A DNA stretch of 64,000 nt from Luteimonas aestuarii (GCF_004357985.1 NZ_SMTF01000009.1:1-64000); one strand, 5' to 3'; positions 25,422 through 39,966 are shown, counted from the first letter of the stretch. The notes: a model not told the origin generated them from the sequence alone. A program made the numbers and translations.

Positions 25422-26816
25422 ATGGCCGAATTGAAGGAAGCAAAGGTCCCGGACATCGGCGGTTATGACGATGTGCCGGTGATCGAGGTGCTGGTGGCCG
25501 TGGGCGATACGGTCGTCCAGGACCAGGGGCTGGTCACGCTGGAGTCGGACAAGGCGACGATGGAAGTGCCGTCGCCGTTCGCGGGCGTGGTCAAGGAACT
25601 GAAGGTCAAGGTAGGCGATACCCTGTCCGAGGGTGGGCTGGTGGCGATCATCGAGACCGGTGATGCCGGCGGTGGCGAGGCCCCGAAGGAGGCCGCCAAG
25701 GCCGAGGCCAAGGCCGAAGCCCCACCTGCCGCCGACAAGGGCAAGGAACCGGACCCGGTGGTCGAGCCGGTGGCGCCTTCGGAGAAGCCCGACAAGCTGG
25801 CGCAGGCGTCGATCGATGCGCAGGCCGGCAATCCGCCCGCGCAGGGCCAGCCGCCGCTGCGGTTCGAGGCCGATGCGCTGATCCCCGGCAAGGTTCCGTA
25901 CGCAAGCCCGGCGGTGCGCCTGTTCGCACGCGAGCTGGGCGTGGACCTGTCTCAGGTCACCGGCACCGAGAAGGGAGGCCGGATCACGAAGGACGACGTG
26001 CAGAAGTTCGTCAAGGGCGTGCTGTCGGGCGCGACCGCCTCTGCGGGGGGTGCCGTCGCCGGCGGCAACGGCCTCAACCTGCTGCCGTGGCCGAAGGTCG
26101 ACTTCAGCAAGTTCGGCGAAGTCGAAGAAAAGCCGCTGTCGCGGATCAAGAAGATCTCGGGCGCCAACCTCGCGCGCAACTGGGCGATGATCCCGCACGT
26201 CACCCAGTTCGACGATGCCGACATCACCGACCTCGAAGAGCTGCGCGTGCAACTCAACAAGGAAGCCGAGAAGGCCAAGTCCGGCGTCAAGCTGACCATG
26301 CTCGCCTTCCTGATCAAGGCCAGCGCCAACGCGCTGGCGAAGTATCCCGATTTCAACGCGTCGCTCGATGCGTCGGGCGAGACGCTGACGTTGAAGAAGT
26401 ACTTCCACATCGGCTTCGCGGCGGACACGCCGAACGGCCTGGTGGTGCCGGTGGTGCGCGACGTCGACAAGAAGGGCGTGCTGCAGATCAGCGAGGAGAT
26501 GGGTGCGCTGGCGAAGAAGGCGCGCGAAGGCAAGCTGGGCCCGGCGGAGATGTCCGGCGGCTGCTTCTCGATCAGCTCGCTCGGCGGCATCGGCGGCACG
26601 GCGTTCACGCCGATCGTCAACGCGCCGGAAGTCGCCATCCTGGGCGTGTCGAAGTCGTCGATGAAGCCGGTGTGGGACGGCAAGCAGTTCGTGCCGCGCC
26701 TCATCCTGCCGCTGTCGCTGAGCTACGACCATCGCGTGATCGATGGTGCCGCCGCCGCACGCTTCACCGCCTACCTCGCGCAACTGCTCGCGGACATGCG
26801 CCGCGTGCTGCTGTAA
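25422..26816 (+). CDS. aceF: Pyruvate dehydrogenase E2, dihydrolipoyl acetyltransferase
   Basis: E2 core of the pyruvate dehydrogenase complex; transfers acetyl from lipoamide to CoA. 464 residues: one lipoyl domain (lipoylated Lys44 in ESDKATMEV), an Ala/Pro-rich linker, peripheral-subunit-binding domain (YASPAVRLFARELGVDL, about 165-200) and the catalytic domain ending with SYDHRVIDGAAAARF (His and Asp catalytic). Only one lipoyl domain, fewer than the three of E. coli. Start ATG with GGAGGG upstream. E1 (aceE) is not in the window; E3 follows after one inserted gene. Confidence 0.95.
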   Translation: MAELKEAKVPDIGGYDDVPVIEVLVAVGDTVVQDQGLVTLESDKATMEVPSPFAGVVKELKVKVGDTLSEGGLVAIIETGDAGGGEAPKEAAKAEAKAEAPPAADKGKEPDPVVEPVAPSEKPDKLAQASIDAQAGNPPAQGQPPLRFEADALIPGKVPYASPAVRLFARELGVDLSQVTGTEKGGRITKDDVQKFVKGVLSGATASAGGAVAGGNGLNLLPWPKVDFSKFGEVEEKPLSRIKKISGANLARNWAMIPHVTQFDDADITDLEELRVQLNKEAEKAKSGVKLTMLAFLIKASANALAKYPDFNASLDASGETLTLKKYFHIGFAADTPNGLVVPVVRDVDKKGVLQISEEMGALAKKAREGKLGPAEMSGGCFSISSLGGIGGTAFTPIVNAPEVAILGVSKSSMKPVWDGKQFVPRLILPLSLSYDHRVIDGAAAARFTAYLAQLLADMRRVLL

Positions 26817-26822
26817 CCACGG

Positions 26823-28010
26823 ATGCAGGCTGCGGTCGCCGCCGCCGCGTCACCGACGGTCGTCGCCAGCGCCGCCGGACAGGCGCGCGAGGGCATTGGC
26901 GCGATGCTTGGCTATGCGCCGCTGGAGGCGTTCGGGCTGGGCGGCATCACCATCGGCGCGATGATCGCCGCACTGGTGGTGCTGGCGGTCGCATGGCTGG
27001 TGTCGCAGTTCCTGCAGCGGGCGATCACCCGCTTTGGCGGACGCGGCAGCGGCGTCAGCCAGCCGGCGCTGTATACCGTGTCTCGGCTGGCGCACTACGT
27101 GCTGATCACCGTGGGGTTCCTGGCCGCACTCAACGTGGCCGGCATGCCGATCAGCCAGTTCGCCGTGTTCGCAGGCGCGATCGGCGTGGGCTTGGGCTTC
27201 GGCCTGCAGGCGATCTTCAGCAACTTCGTGTCGGGCCTGATCCTGCTGTTCGACCGCTCGCTGAAGGTGGGCGATTTCGTCGAACTCGACGGCGACATCC
27301 GTGGCGTGGTCAAGGCCATCAACATCCGTTCCACGCTGATCACGACCAACGACAACATCGACGTGCTGGTGCCCAACTCCGAGTTCGTCAGTAGCCGCGT
27401 GGTCAACTGGACGCACGGCTCCGACCATCGCCGCATCCGCGTGCCCTTCGGCGTGGCCTATGGCACCGATAAGCTGCTGGTGAAGAAGGCGGCGCTGGAG
27501 GCGGCCTCGCGCGTGCCGTTCACGCTGTCGATGGAGGGCGAGCGCCGGCCGCAGGTGTGGCTGGTCGGATTCGGCGACAGTGCGGTGGAATACCTGCTCG
27601 CGGTGTGGCTGACCGAGGAGGCCTCGCGCCGCAACGCCGCGATCAAGGCCGCCTACCTGTGGGAGCTGGACACCTCGCTGCAGGAGCATGGCATCGAGAT
27701 CCCGTTCCCGCAGCGCGACCTGCACCTGCGCAGCGCATTCGGGCGCAGCGGCGACGCCGCGCTTGGCCTGCTTCGACGCGAGGCGGCGGATGCAGACGCC
27801 CGCCAGGCCTCGCCCGTCGCCGGCGCGCGCGACGACGATCGCCTGCGCGACGCCGAGCGCGCCCGCCTTGCGCGCAACGACGCCGGCGAAGACACCCAGC
27901 GTGCGATCGAGGAAGACGCGCGCGAAACCGCAGAACGCGAACAGCTGGCGTCGGATGCCGACGTCGACGCCACCGGAAACCAAGGAGCAAGCGATGGCCA
28001 ACCCCGTTGA
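26823..28010 (+). CDS. Small-conductance mechanosensitive channel family protein (MscS)
   Basis: 395 residues. Three N-terminal helices, then the pore helix with [22 protein letters not shown] and [22 protein letters not shown] (in pieces: [21 protein letters not shown]), the MscS beta domain [21 protein letters not shown] and a long, charged C-terminal extension (about 300-395: [19 protein letters not shown]) absent in E. coli MscS. It starts 6 bases after aceF and overlaps lpdA by 17 bases, so an ion channel is embedded in the pyruvate dehydrogenase operon. The link is unexplained. Confidence 0.9.
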   Translation: MQAAVAAAASPTVVASAAGQAREGIGAMLGYAPLEAFGLGGITIGAMIAALVVLAVAWLVSQFLQRAITRFGGRGSGVSQPALYTVSRLAHYVLITVGFLAALNVAGMPISQFAVFAGAIGVGLGFGLQAIFSNFVSGLILLFDRSLKVGDFVELDGDIRGVVKAINIRSTLITTNDNIDVLVPNSEFVSSRVVNWTHGSDHRRIRVPFGVAYGTDKLLVKKAALEAASRVPFTLSMEGERRPQVWLVGFGDSAVEYLLAVWLTEEASRRNAAIKAAYLWELDTSLQEHGIEIPFPQRDLHLRSAFGRSGDAALGLLRREAADADARQASPVAGARDDDRLRDAERARLARNDAGEDTQRAIEEDARETAEREQLASDADVDATGNQGASDGQPR

Positions 28011-29814
28011 AGTGAAGGTCCCCGACATTGGCGGTTACGACGACGTGCCGGTGATCGAGGTGCTGGTGGCCGTCGGCGACACGGTCGCGAAGGACCAGGG
28101 CCTGGTCACGCTGGAGTCGGACAAGGCGACGATGGAAGTGCCGTCGTCGCATGCCGGCGTGGTGAAGGAACTCAAGGTGAAGGTGGGCGACACGCTGTCG
28201 GAAGGCAGCGTGGTGCTCGTGCTGGAGTCCGACGATGCCGGCTCACCTCCCCGGCCAGCGGCGGAGGTCGACACGCGTGGTGCGTCGGGTGGGGGAAAGG
28301 CCGACGCGCCGGTCACGCCACCCGTTGCGCCCTCGCCCGCGAAACCCGCCGAACAGGCCTCACCCGCACCGCAGGCGGCCACCGGCACCGGCCGCAAGGC
28401 GGACATCGAATGCCGCATCGTGGTGCTCGGCGCCGGTCCCGGCGGCTACACCGCGGCGTTCCGTGCGGCGGACCTTGATCTCGATACCGTGCTGGTCGAA
28501 CGCTATCCGGCGCTCGGCGGGGTGTGCCTCAACGTCGGCTGCATCCCGTCGAAGGCGCTGCTGCACGCGGCCGAAGTGATCGACCAGGCGGCGCACGCCA
28601 GCGACTACGGCGTCGATTTCGGCAAGCCGAAGATCGATATCGACAAGCTGCGCACCTACAAGGAAAAGGTCATCGGCCAGCTCACCAAGGGCCTGGCCGG
28701 CATGGCCAAGCAGCGCAAGGTGCGCGTGGTGCAGGGCGTCGGCAAGTTCGTGTCGGCGAATGAAATCGAAGTCACGGGTGACGATGGCAAGACGCAGCTG
28801 CTGCGCTTCGAGCAGTGCATCATCGCGGCCGGTTCGCAGGCGCTGAAGCTGCCGGGCTTCCCGTGGGACGACAAACGCGTCATGGACTCGACCGATGCGC
28901 TGGAACTGGCGGAGGTGCCGAAGAAACTTCTGGTCGTCGGCGGCGGCATCATCGGCCTGGAGATGGCCACGGTCTTCCGCGGCCTCGGCAGCGAAGTCAC
29001 CGTGGTCGAGCTTGCCGACCAGCTGATGCCGGGCGCCGACAAGGACCTGGTGAAGCCGCTGGCCGATCGCCTGAAGAAGCAGGGCGTGTCCACGCACCTC
29101 AAGACCAAAGTGGTCGAGGCCAAGGCTGGCAAGAAGGGCATCGAAGTCACGTTCGACGGCGACGACATTCCCGACGGCAAGCTCTACGACCGCGTGCTGG
29201 TGGCCGTGGGGCGGTCCCCGAACGGCAACAAGATCGATGCCGACAAGGCTGGCGTGCGTGTCGGCGAGCGCGGCTTCATCGACGTCGATGCGCAGATGCG
29301 CACCAACGTGCCGCACATCTTCGCCATCGGCGACCTCGTCGGCCAGCCGATGCTGGCGCACAAGGCCACGCACGAAGGCAAGCTGGCGGCGGAAGTCGCG
29401 GCCGGCGCGAAGAAGGAGTGGGTGGCGCGGGTGATTCCGTCGGTCGCGTACACCGATCCGGAAATCGCTTGGGTGGGCGTGACCGAAACCGAAGCGAAGG
29501 CGAAGGGCCTGAAGGTGGGGGTGGGCAAGTTCCCGTGGGCCGCGAGTGGCCGTGCCATCGGCCTGTCGCGCACCGAAGGATTCACCAAGCTGGTGTTCGA
29601 CGAGGCCACGCACCGCATCGTCGGCGCCGGCATCGTCGGCGTGCACGCGGGCGAACTGATTTCGGAGGCCGCGCTGGCGATCGAGATGGGCGCCGAGGTC
29701 GAGGACATCGGCCACACCATCCATCCGCATCCCACGCTGGGCGAGTCGGTGGGGATGGCCGCCGAGGTTTACGACGGCACGATCACCGATCTGTACCTGC
29801 CGAAGAAGAAGTAA
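27994..29814 (+). CDS. lpdA: Dihydrolipoyl dehydrogenase (E3) with N-terminal lipoyl domain
   Basis: Reoxidises dihydrolipoamide using FAD and NAD+. 606 residues: residues 1-80 form a lipoyl domain (Lys44 in ESDKATMEV), then a linker and the flavoprotein with FAD motif [19 protein letters not shown], redox disulfide [18 protein letters not shown] fold [15 protein letters not shown] and the C-terminal HPHPTLGES with the active-site His/Glu dyad. E3 enzymes with a fused lipoyl domain are known in some proteobacteria and neisseriae. ATG with AAGGAG upstream, inside the mscS 3' end. The lipoyl domain DNA nearly duplicates that of aceF. Confidence 0.95.
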   Translation: MANPVEVKVPDIGGYDDVPVIEVLVAVGDTVAKDQGLVTLESDKATMEVPSSHAGVVKELKVKVGDTLSEGSVVLVLESDDAGSPPRPAAEVDTRGASGGGKADAPVTPPVAPSPAKPAEQASPAPQAATGTGRKADIECRIVVLGAGPGGYTAAFRAADLDLDTVLVERYPALGGVCLNVGCIPSKALLHAAEVIDQAAHASDYGVDFGKPKIDIDKLRTYKEKVIGQLTKGLAGMAKQRKVRVVQGVGKFVSANEIEVTGDDGKTQLLRFEQCIIAAGSQALKLPGFPWDDKRVMDSTDALELAEVPKKLLVVGGGIIGLEMATVFRGLGSEVTVVELADQLMPGADKDLVKPLADRLKKQGVSTHLKTKVVEAKAGKKGIEVTFDGDDIPDGKLYDRVLVAVGRSPNGNKIDADKAGVRVGERGFIDVDAQMRTNVPHIFAIGDLVGQPMLAHKATHEGKLAAEVAAGAKKEWVARVIPSVAYTDPEIAWVGVTETEAKAKGLKVGVGKFPWAASGRAIGLSRTEGFTKLVFDEATHRIVGAGIVGVHAGELISEAALAIEMGAEVEDIGHTIHPHPTLGESVGMAAEVYDGTITDLYLPKKK

Positions 29815-29842
29815 GCCGAGAGCGATCGCATTCGCCCAAAGG

Positions 29843-29868
29843 CGAAGCCCCGGGGGACCGGGGCTTCG
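29843..29868 (+). terminator. Terminator hairpin after lpdA
   Basis: Eleven-bp stem CGAAGCCCCGG/CCGGGGCTTCG with a GGGA loop, 28 bases after the lpdA stop. No T-tract follows, so efficiency is uncertain. Confidence 0.6.
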
Positions 29869-30022
29869 GGGTGGACCTGCCTTGGAGTCGACGAGGAAAG
29901 CGAACCAGGCCCACGCCTGTCAATGACAGGCGAACACCGGAAAGGTTCCCCATGCGGCGGGATTCCCCGCCATGAATGCGGCAATCGGTGCGATCGCGGC
30001 GCCTGAATGGGCGCCGCGCGGA

Positions 30023-30949
30023 TCAGAACCGGAACGTCACGCCGGCCACCGGCCCATGCACCTTGAGCTGGCCGCTCAACGTGCCGGTGATATCGATGGT
30101 GCCCACGTCGGTTTCATTGGGTGCATCGAACGAGGCGGTGTAGTCGTTGGCCAGTTTCAGCCGGAACCAGTCGTAGCCCACGTGCACGGCGATGTTGCGG
30201 GTGAGCAGGTATTCGGCCATCAGCGTGCCTCGCTCGTAGTGGCCGCGTTCTTCGGTGAAGTTGCCCCAACTGGTCTCCAGGTACTGGCCCTGCAGTTCCA
30301 TGCGCCAGCGCGGAGCCGGCGTCCAGGTCAGGCGGGTGCCGAGGCCGGGCGCGGTGCGGGTACGGCTCCATTGGAGCTGTTCGAAACGTGGATCGAGTTC
30401 CTCGGTGCCCGAGGAACTGCCACTGGCCTGCGCCTTCAGGCTGGCCTGGGTGATGCCGAGGCCCAGCGCCCATTCGAAGGTTGGCGTATCCACCACCGCG
30501 AAGTCGTAGCTCAGCGTGGTCAGGCGGAAGCTGACCTTGCCTTCGAAATCGACCGTCGGCACCTCCACGGGGTCGCCTGGAAGTTCCACCTCGTCGAAGA
30601 TCGAACCCGGATCGATCCAGTCGCCTTCGAATTGCCAGGCGCGGTCGCGACGGAGGTCGTAATGGTTCAAGCGCAGCGTCTGCCGCGGCGTCAGGCGGAA
30701 GGCCAGCTCGCCGCGCGGGCGCCAGCGCTTGCCGATGTCGAGGGTGCCGGCGCCTTCCGCGCTTTCGGTGTCCTCGCCATTGGTGGCCACGCCGGTGCCG
30801 ACAAAGCGGATCGACGAGTCCGAGTCGAAGCCGGAAAGGCGGAACTCGAAGCGGCTGTCGTCGTTGAAATCCTGCGCGCTGGCGGGTGTGGCGATGGAGA
30901 GGGCGAGTGTCGCGCCCATGAGGACGGCGATCTGGCGACGTAATGTCAT
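30023..30949 (-). CDS. Putative outer-membrane beta-barrel protein
   Basis: 308 residues: signal peptide (RRQIAVLMGATLALSIATPASA) then DFNDDSRFEFRLSGFDSDS and repeated amphipathic strands: TLRLNHYDLRRDRAWQFEG, WRMELQGQYLETSWGNF, and a C-terminal ...LKVHGPVAGVTFRF ending in Phe. An exported barrel of unknown role; no porin family is recognised. Start ATG with AGGAGC upstream; earlier in-frame ATGs are rejected because they precede the signal. It is divergent from the atp operon. Confidence 0.78.
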   Translation of the reverse strand: MTLRRQIAVLMGATLALSIATPASAQDFNDDSRFEFRLSGFDSDSSIRFVGTGVATNGEDTESAEGAGTLDIGKRWRPRGELAFRLTPRQTLRLNHYDLRRDRAWQFEGDWIDPGSIFDEVELPGDPVEVPTVDFEGKVSFRLTTLSYDFAVVDTPTFEWALGLGITQASLKAQASGSSSGTEELDPRFEQLQWSRTRTAPGLGTRLTWTPAPRWRMELQGQYLETSWGNFTEERGHYERGTLMAEYLLTRNIAVHVGYDWFRLKLANDYTASFDAPNETDVGTIDITGTLSGQLKVHGPVAGVTFRF

Positions 30950-31246
30950 GTCTTGCTCCTTGCGAGGATGCGGATGCGGGAGGGGTCGTCCGGGCCGGTT
31001 CGGCGCGCGGCGGCAGGGGCGCATGTCACAGGAAACGCGGTGGTGCCGGCGTGAAGCGGGCGACCGCAGCGCCGTGGAAGCGTGTCGGGCCCGCGCGCCG
31101 CGAAGGACGGAACGACCTGTCGGCGAAGTGAGGCCCCCCTTCGGGCGACCCCCTTGGGCGACCGTTCGCGGGCTGCGGTCGCTGTACAGCCCAGGCCCGG
31201 ATGGTGGGCATCGGTCGCATTCATGCGGTTGCTGCACTGCACAAGG

Positions 31247-31276
31247 TTGCCGCTGAAATCACCCCGCTGCTATACT
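31247..31276 (+). promoter_or_regulatory. Sigma-70 promoter of the atp operon
   Basis: TTGCCG and TATACT separated by 18 bases, with expected start near 31283 and about 20 bases of leader before the GTG of atpI. The rest of the 353-base intergenic region between the barrel gene and atpI shows nothing else that I can name. Confidence 0.65.
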
Positions 31277-31303
31277 TTTCCGGCTTTGCAGCAGCCCGAG
31301 CCC

Positions 31304-32553
<1,250 letters not shown>

Positions 32554-32599
32554 CGCGTCGAGCCGGTTTTCACGCTTTCCCTTTCACCCTTCACCCTGA

Positions 32600-32911
<312 letters not shown>

Positions 32912-32997
32912 TCGGGCTGCCACGCCGCGTGCCTGAGAAGGCGCGCGGCACGCCCGGGCGCGATGGCGCGCCCGTGTACCCATAGCGGAGCATCACG

Positions 32998-33483
32998 ATG
33001 CAATTCAATGCCACATTCCTGGGCCAGGGCCTCGCGTTCGCGATCCTGATCTGGTTCACCTGGAAGTTCGTCTGGCCGCCGCTGATGAACGCCATCGAGG
33101 AGCGCCAGAAGAAGATCGCCGAAGGCCTCGCCGCCGCCGACAACGCCCAGAAGAACTTGGCGCAGGCGGAAGAGAAGGTCGCCGACGAGCTCAAGGCCGC
33201 CCGCGTGAAGGCCAACGAGATCATCGCGCAGGCCAACCAGCGTGCGATCCAGATCGTCGAGGCGGCGAACGCCGAGGCGGCACTGGCCAGCGATCGCCAC
33301 AAGGCGATGGCCGACGCCGAGATCCTCGCCGCGTCCAACCGTGCACGCGAGGACCTGCGCAGGCAGGTGTCCGTGCTGGCGGTCGCCGGCGCCGAGAAGC
33401 TGCTCAAGCGCGAGATCGACGCCAACGCCCACAAGGCGCTGCTGGACGAACTGGCCGCGCAGCTGTCGGACGAGGCGGCCTGA
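32998..33483 (+). CDS. atpF: F1Fo ATP synthase subunit b
   Basis: Peripheral stalk. 161 residues: one N-terminal helix ([20 protein letters not shown]) and a long coiled coil ([20 protein letters not shown] ... [20 protein letters not shown]). Slightly longer than E. coli b (156). Standard position after atpE; there is one b gene, as expected for a non-photosynthetic bacterium. Confidence 0.96.
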   Translation: MQFNATFLGQGLAFAILIWFTWKFVWPPLMNAIEERQKKIAEGLAAADNAQKNLAQAEEKVADELKAARVKANEIIAQANQRAIQIVEAANAEAALASDRHKAMADAEILAASNRAREDLRRQVSVLAVAGAEKLLKREIDANAHKALLDELAAQLSDEAA

Positions 33484-33487
33484 TCCC

Positions 33488-34015
33488 ATGAGCCAGGCCC
33501 TCACGCTCGCCCGTCCGTACGCCCGCGCCGCCTTCGGCCTCGCGCGCGATGCCGGTGCGTTCGCAGGCTGGTCCGACGCGCTCGGGTTTGCCGCGCGCGT
33601 CGCCGCCGATCCGCAGGCCGCCGCGCTGCTCGGCCATCCGGCGCTGGGCCGCGACGATGCCGTCGCGCTGCTCGCCGTCGACGCCGCGCCGCAGGCGTTC
33701 AACGACTTCCTCGCATTGCTGGCCGACAACCGCCGCCTGGCGCTGTTGCCGGAAATCGCGGGGTTGTACGAAGAGCTGCGCGCCGAGGCCGAGCATGTGG
33801 TGAAGGCCAAGGTCACCTCCGCGTCGGCGCTGCCGGCGGCGGAACTCGACGGCATCAAGGCCGCGCTGAAGAAGCGTTTCGGCCGCGAGGTCGAGGTCGA
33901 GGCGGCGATCGACGAAAGCCTGATCGGCGGCGCGGTGATCGCGGCCGGCGACACGGTGATCGACGGCTCGCTGCGCGGCAAGCTCTCGCGCCTGCAATCG
34001 GCGTTGGCAAATTGA
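33488..34015 (+). CDS. atpH: F1Fo ATP synthase subunit delta
   Basis: Connects F1 to the peripheral stalk. 175 residues with ARPYARAAFGLARDAGAF at the start and the C-terminal IDESLIGGAVIAAGDTVIDG, the delta/OSCP signature. Starts 4 bases after atpF. Followed by a REP-type pair before atpA. Confidence 0.95.
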   Translation: MSQALTLARPYARAAFGLARDAGAFAGWSDALGFAARVAADPQAAALLGHPALGRDDAVALLAVDAAPQAFNDFLALLADNRRLALLPEIAGLYEELRAEAEHVVKAKVTSASALPAAELDGIKAALKKRFGREVEVEAAIDESLIGGAVIAAGDTVIDGSLRGKLSRLQSALAN

Positions 34016-34025
34016 TCCTGAATTC

Positions 34026-34092
34026 GTAGGGCGGGTTTCGACCCGCCTTCACGGAACGCAAAAAACCCAAGGCGGGCCAAGGCCCGCCCTAC
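34026..34092. repeat. Pair of inverted GTAG-headed REP palindromes inside the atp operon
   Basis: Two facing copies of a 22-base palindrome (GTAGGGCGGGTTTCG... and its mirror ...GGCCCGCCCTAC), 23 bases apart, between atpH and atpA. GTAG-headed REPs are the type mobilised by RAYT transposases in Stenotrophomonas and relatives. Similar pairs lie after atpA and after the ABC permease gene. Confidence 0.8.
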
Positions 34093-34105
34093 AGGAAACG
34101 AAGCA

Positions 34106-35656
<1,551 letters not shown>

Positions 35657-35666
35657 TCGCGGTTTC

Positions 35667-35734
35667 GTAGGGCGGGCGCTGGCCCGCACCGGAGAAAGCG
35701 TAGCGTTGCAATGGCGGGCCAAGGCCCGCCCTAC
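35667..35734. repeat. Second REP pair inside the atp operon
   Basis: Inverted copies of the GTAG-headed palindrome (GTAGGGCGGGCGCTGG... and ...AAGGCCCGCCCTAC), 25 bases apart, between atpA and atpG, starting 10 bases after the atpA stop. It could pause or stabilise the mRNA within the operon. Confidence 0.78.
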
Positions 35735-35748
35735 CGAGAAGAGAAGAG

Positions 35749-36612
35749 ATGGCAGGCGGAAGGGAAATCAAGACCAAGATCAAGAGCGTGCAGAACACCC
35801 GCAAGGTGACGCGCGCGCTGGAGATGGTCTCGGCCTCGAAGATCCGCAAGGCGCAGGATCGGATGAAGGCCTCGCGCCCGTACGCGCGCGCGATGAAGCA
35901 GGTCATCGGCCACCTGGCGCAGGCCAACTCCGAGTTCCAGCACCCGTACCTGGTCGAGCGCAAGGACATCCGGCGCGTCGGCTACGTCATCGTGTCGTCC
36001 GACCGCGGCCTGGCCGGCGGCCTCAACAACAACCTGTTCCGCAAGCTGCTGGGCGAGTTCCGCCAGTGGCAGGAAAAGGGCGTCGAGGTGGACGTGGTGA
36101 CCATCGGCCAGAAGGCCTCGGTGTTCTTCCGCCGGATCAAGGTCGACATGCTGGCCACGGTCACGCACCTGGGCGACACGCCGCAGGTCGAGCAGCTGGT
36201 CGGCGTGATCAAGGTGATGCTGGACGCCTACGACAGCGGCAAGGTCGACAAGGTGTTCCTGAGCTACAACGACTTCGTCAACACCATGGTGCAGCGCGCC
36301 GCGTTCGACCAGCTGCTGCCGTTGCCGGCCTCGGACGAGGTGGTCGCCAGCCACGACTGGGACTACATCTACGAGCCCGACGCGCAGGCGGTGCTGGAGC
36401 ACGTGCTGACCCGTTACATCGAGTCACTGGTGTACCAGGCGGTGATGGAGAACGTCGCCTCCGAGCACGCCGCGCGCATGGTCGCGATGAAGTCCGCCAG
36501 CGACAACGCCACCAAGCTGATCGATACGCTCAACCTGGTCTACAACAAGGCCCGGCAGGCGGCGATCACCCAGGAAATCTCCGAAATCGTCGGCGGCGCG
36601 GCGGCAGTCTGA
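35749..36612 (+). CDS. atpG: F1Fo ATP synthase subunit gamma
   Basis: Central shaft subunit. 287 residues: [20 protein letters not shown] at the N-terminus, [13 protein letters not shown] in the middle and the C-terminal helix [26 protein letters not shown] (split: [18 protein letters not shown] and [15 protein letters not shown]). Matches family length exactly (E. coli 287). Confidence 0.97.
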   Translation: MAGGREIKTKIKSVQNTRKVTRALEMVSASKIRKAQDRMKASRPYARAMKQVIGHLAQANSEFQHPYLVERKDIRRVGYVIVSSDRGLAGGLNNNLFRKLLGEFRQWQEKGVEVDVVTIGQKASVFFRRIKVDMLATVTHLGDTPQVEQLVGVIKVMLDAYDSGKVDKVFLSYNDFVNTMVQRAAFDQLLPLPASDEVVASHDWDYIYEPDAQAVLEHVLTRYIESLVYQAVMENVASEHAARMVAMKSASDNATKLIDTLNLVYNKARQAAITQEISEIVGGAAAV

Positions 36613-36637
36613 CCGCGCCACCACAGAATTCATCTAG

Positions 36638-38059
<1,422 letters not shown>

Positions 38060-38066
38060 TCCTGTT

Positions 38067-38152
38067 CCCTCCCCCGCGTGCGGGGGAGGGTTAGGGTGGG
38101 GCCTTCGCGCCCGTCGCCCTCACCCCTGCCCTCTTCCGTGAACGGGAGAGGG
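38067..38152. repeat. Intergenic GGGAGGG/CTCACCC hairpin repeat between atpD and atpC
   Basis: Two hairpins: CCCTCCCCCG/CGGGGGAGGG (10 bp) and CCCTCTTCCGT/ACGGGAGAGGG (11 bp with one G-T), joined by a TTAGGGTGGGGCC...CCCTCACCCC linker. The same family appears at 48281-48385 and in related form near 59859. It is a dispersed intergenic element common in this lineage (from memory), here inside the atp operon 7 bases after atpD. Confidence 0.7.
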
Positions 38153-38174
38153 GGAAACGGAAGAGAATCGCGTT

Positions 38175-38600
38175 ATGAGCAGCACCATCCGTTGCGACAT
38201 CGTCAGCGCCGAAGCCGAGATCTTCCAGGGCGAAGCGACCCTGGTCGTGGCGACCGGCGAACTGGGTGAGCTCGGCATCGCGCCGCGCCACGCGCCGCTG
38301 ATCACGCGGCTCAAGCCCGGCAAGGTCGTGGTCACGCAGCCCGACGGCAGCGTGCTGGACTTCGCCATCGGTGGCGGCATCCTCGAGGTGCAGCCGCAGG
38401 TGGTGACGATCCTGGCCGATACCGCGATCCGCGCCGACGACATCGACGAGGCCAAGGTGCGCGCGGCGAAGGAAGAGGCCGAGCGCATCCTCGCCGGCCG
38501 CGGCGAAGCGATGGAAGTCGCCGAGGCGCAGGCCAAGCTGGCGGAATCTCTGGCGCAGTTGCAGGCGCTCGAGCGCCTGCGCAAGAACCTCAAGCACTGA
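38175..38600 (+). CDS. atpC: F1Fo ATP synthase subunit epsilon
   Basis: Central-stalk subunit with inhibitory C-terminal helices. 141 residues: [37 protein letters not shown], then the helical tail ([20 protein letters not shown]...RLRKNLKH). Last gene of the atp operon; a good terminator follows. Confidence 0.95.
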   Translation: MSSTIRCDIVSAEAEIFQGEATLVVATGELGELGIAPRHAPLITRLKPGKVVVTQPDGSVLDFAIGGGILEVQPQVVTILADTAIRADDIDEAKVRAAKEEAERILAGRGEAMEVAEAQAKLAESLAQLQALERLRKNLKH

Positions 38601-38628
38601 CCTGCGGTTTCCCGCAATGCGGTCCAGG

Positions 38629-38655
38629 AAACGCCGGCCTCGTGCCGGCGTTTTC
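38629..38655 (+). terminator. Terminator of the atp operon
   Basis: Ten-bp stem AAACGCCGGC/GCCGGCGTTT with a CTCGT loop and a TTTTC tail, 28 bases after the atpC stop. Confidence 0.85.
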
Positions 38656-38769
38656 GTTGGCGCGCCCTTTGGCCGGAAGCGGCCGTTCCATCGCGTGTGG
38701 CCGCGTGATGGAACGGGTGCGGATCGCGTTGCGGCAGAATGTCGTCATCACGGCAGCCGGGACACGGGA

Positions 38770-39957
38770 ATGGACGGAGCATCGCGCACGAAATGCGGCC
38801 ACATCTGGCTGGCAGTCCTGTTGCTCGCAATGCCGCCGCCGTCGACGCTTGCTGCCGATGACGCGCGCCCCCGCGCCCGTGACGCGGGCGTGGTGGTCGG
38901 CACCTTGCCGCCGGGCCCACGCAACGCCATCGTCGACGTGCCGGGCGTCCGCGTCGGGCACGCGACCGTGGTCGAGGGCGATGCGATCCGCACCGGCGTC
39001 ACCGCCATCGTGCCGCACGGCGGCGACCTGTTCCGCGACCGGGTGCCGGCGGCGATCGTGGTCGGCAACGGCTTCGGCAAGCTGCTGGGCGTCACCCAGG
39101 TACAGGAACTGGGCGAACTGGAGACGCCGATCCTGCTCACCGGCACGCTCGGCGTGTGGCGCGTGGCCGACGCCCTGGTCGACTGGCAACTGGCGCTGCC
39201 GGGCAACGAGAACGTCCGTTCTCTCAACCCGGTGGTCGGCGAGACCAACGATGGCTTCCTCAACGACATCCGCGCACGCCGCGTGGATGGCGATCACGTC
39301 CGCGCGGCGCTGGCAGCGGCGACGACGGAGGATGTGCAGGAAGGCAGTGTGGGTGCCGGCACCGGCACCATCGCCTTCGGCTGGAAGGGCGGCATCGGGA
39401 CCAGCTCGCGCCGGCTGGGGGACGATGCTGGCGGCCACACGGTTGGCGTCCTCGTGCAGAGCAACTACGGCGGTCGGCTGACGATCGCCGGCGTGCCGGT
39501 GGGCGACGACTTGCCCGATCCGCAAAGCCTTGTCGCACGAGCCGGCGCTGGCGTGCCGCCGGCCACCGGCGATGGCAGCATCATGATCGTCGTCGCCACC
39601 GATGCGCCGCTCGACGACCGCCTGCTGCGCCGGCTGGCCACGCGCGCACTGGCGGGGCTGGCACGCACCGGCGCATCGATGAGCAACGGTTCGGGCGACT
39701 ACGTGATCGCGTTCTCCACCGCGCCCACCGCGCGCCGCGCGCCGCTGTCGCCCCGCCACGCGCTGGAGCTGCTGTCGAACGAGGCGATGGCGCCGCTGTT
39801 CGTCGCCGTCGCCGAGGCCACCGAGGAAGCCATCGTCAATTCGATGTTCCGCGCCACCACCGTGTCAGGGCATCGTGGCACCGTGCCCGCATTGCCGCTG
39901 GATCGAGTGCTGCCGTTGCTGCGGCAGGCAGGCGCCGTGCGCGACGCGCCGCACTGA
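38770..39957 (+). CDS. P1 family peptidase (DmpA/BapA type), exported
   Basis: 395 residues with a signal peptide (KCGHIWLAVLLLAMPPPSTLA) and the Ntn-hydrolase P1 core: NAIVDVPGVRVGHATV, TGVTAIVPHGG, NGFGKLLGVTQVQELGELETPI and the autoprocessing site region TGASMSNGSGDYVIAFST where the catalytic Ser follows Gly-Ser-Gly-like sequence. DmpA-type enzymes cleave themselves and act as aminopeptidases on D- or beta-amino acid peptides. Start at the ATG giving the signal; the frame extends further upstream without support. Monocistronic. Confidence 0.88.
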   Translation: MDGASRTKCGHIWLAVLLLAMPPPSTLAADDARPRARDAGVVVGTLPPGPRNAIVDVPGVRVGHATVVEGDAIRTGVTAIVPHGGDLFRDRVPAAIVVGNGFGKLLGVTQVQELGELETPILLTGTLGVWRVADALVDWQLALPGNENVRSLNPVVGETNDGFLNDIRARRVDGDHVRAALAAATTEDVQEGSVGAGTGTIAFGWKGGIGTSSRRLGDDAGGHTVGVLVQSNYGGRLTIAGVPVGDDLPDPQSLVARAGAGVPPATGDGSIMIVVATDAPLDDRLLRRLATRALAGLARTGASMSNGSGDYVIAFSTAPTARRAPLSPRHALELLSNEAMAPLFVAVAEATEEAIVNSMFRATTVSGHRGTVPALPLDRVLPLLRQAGAVRDAPH

Positions 39958-39966
39958 CGGCAGCCG

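Noticed and set aside
24654..26783. Long minus-strand frame across the aceF region
   Set aside because: Antisense to aceF with Arg/His/Asp-rich composition and no domain.
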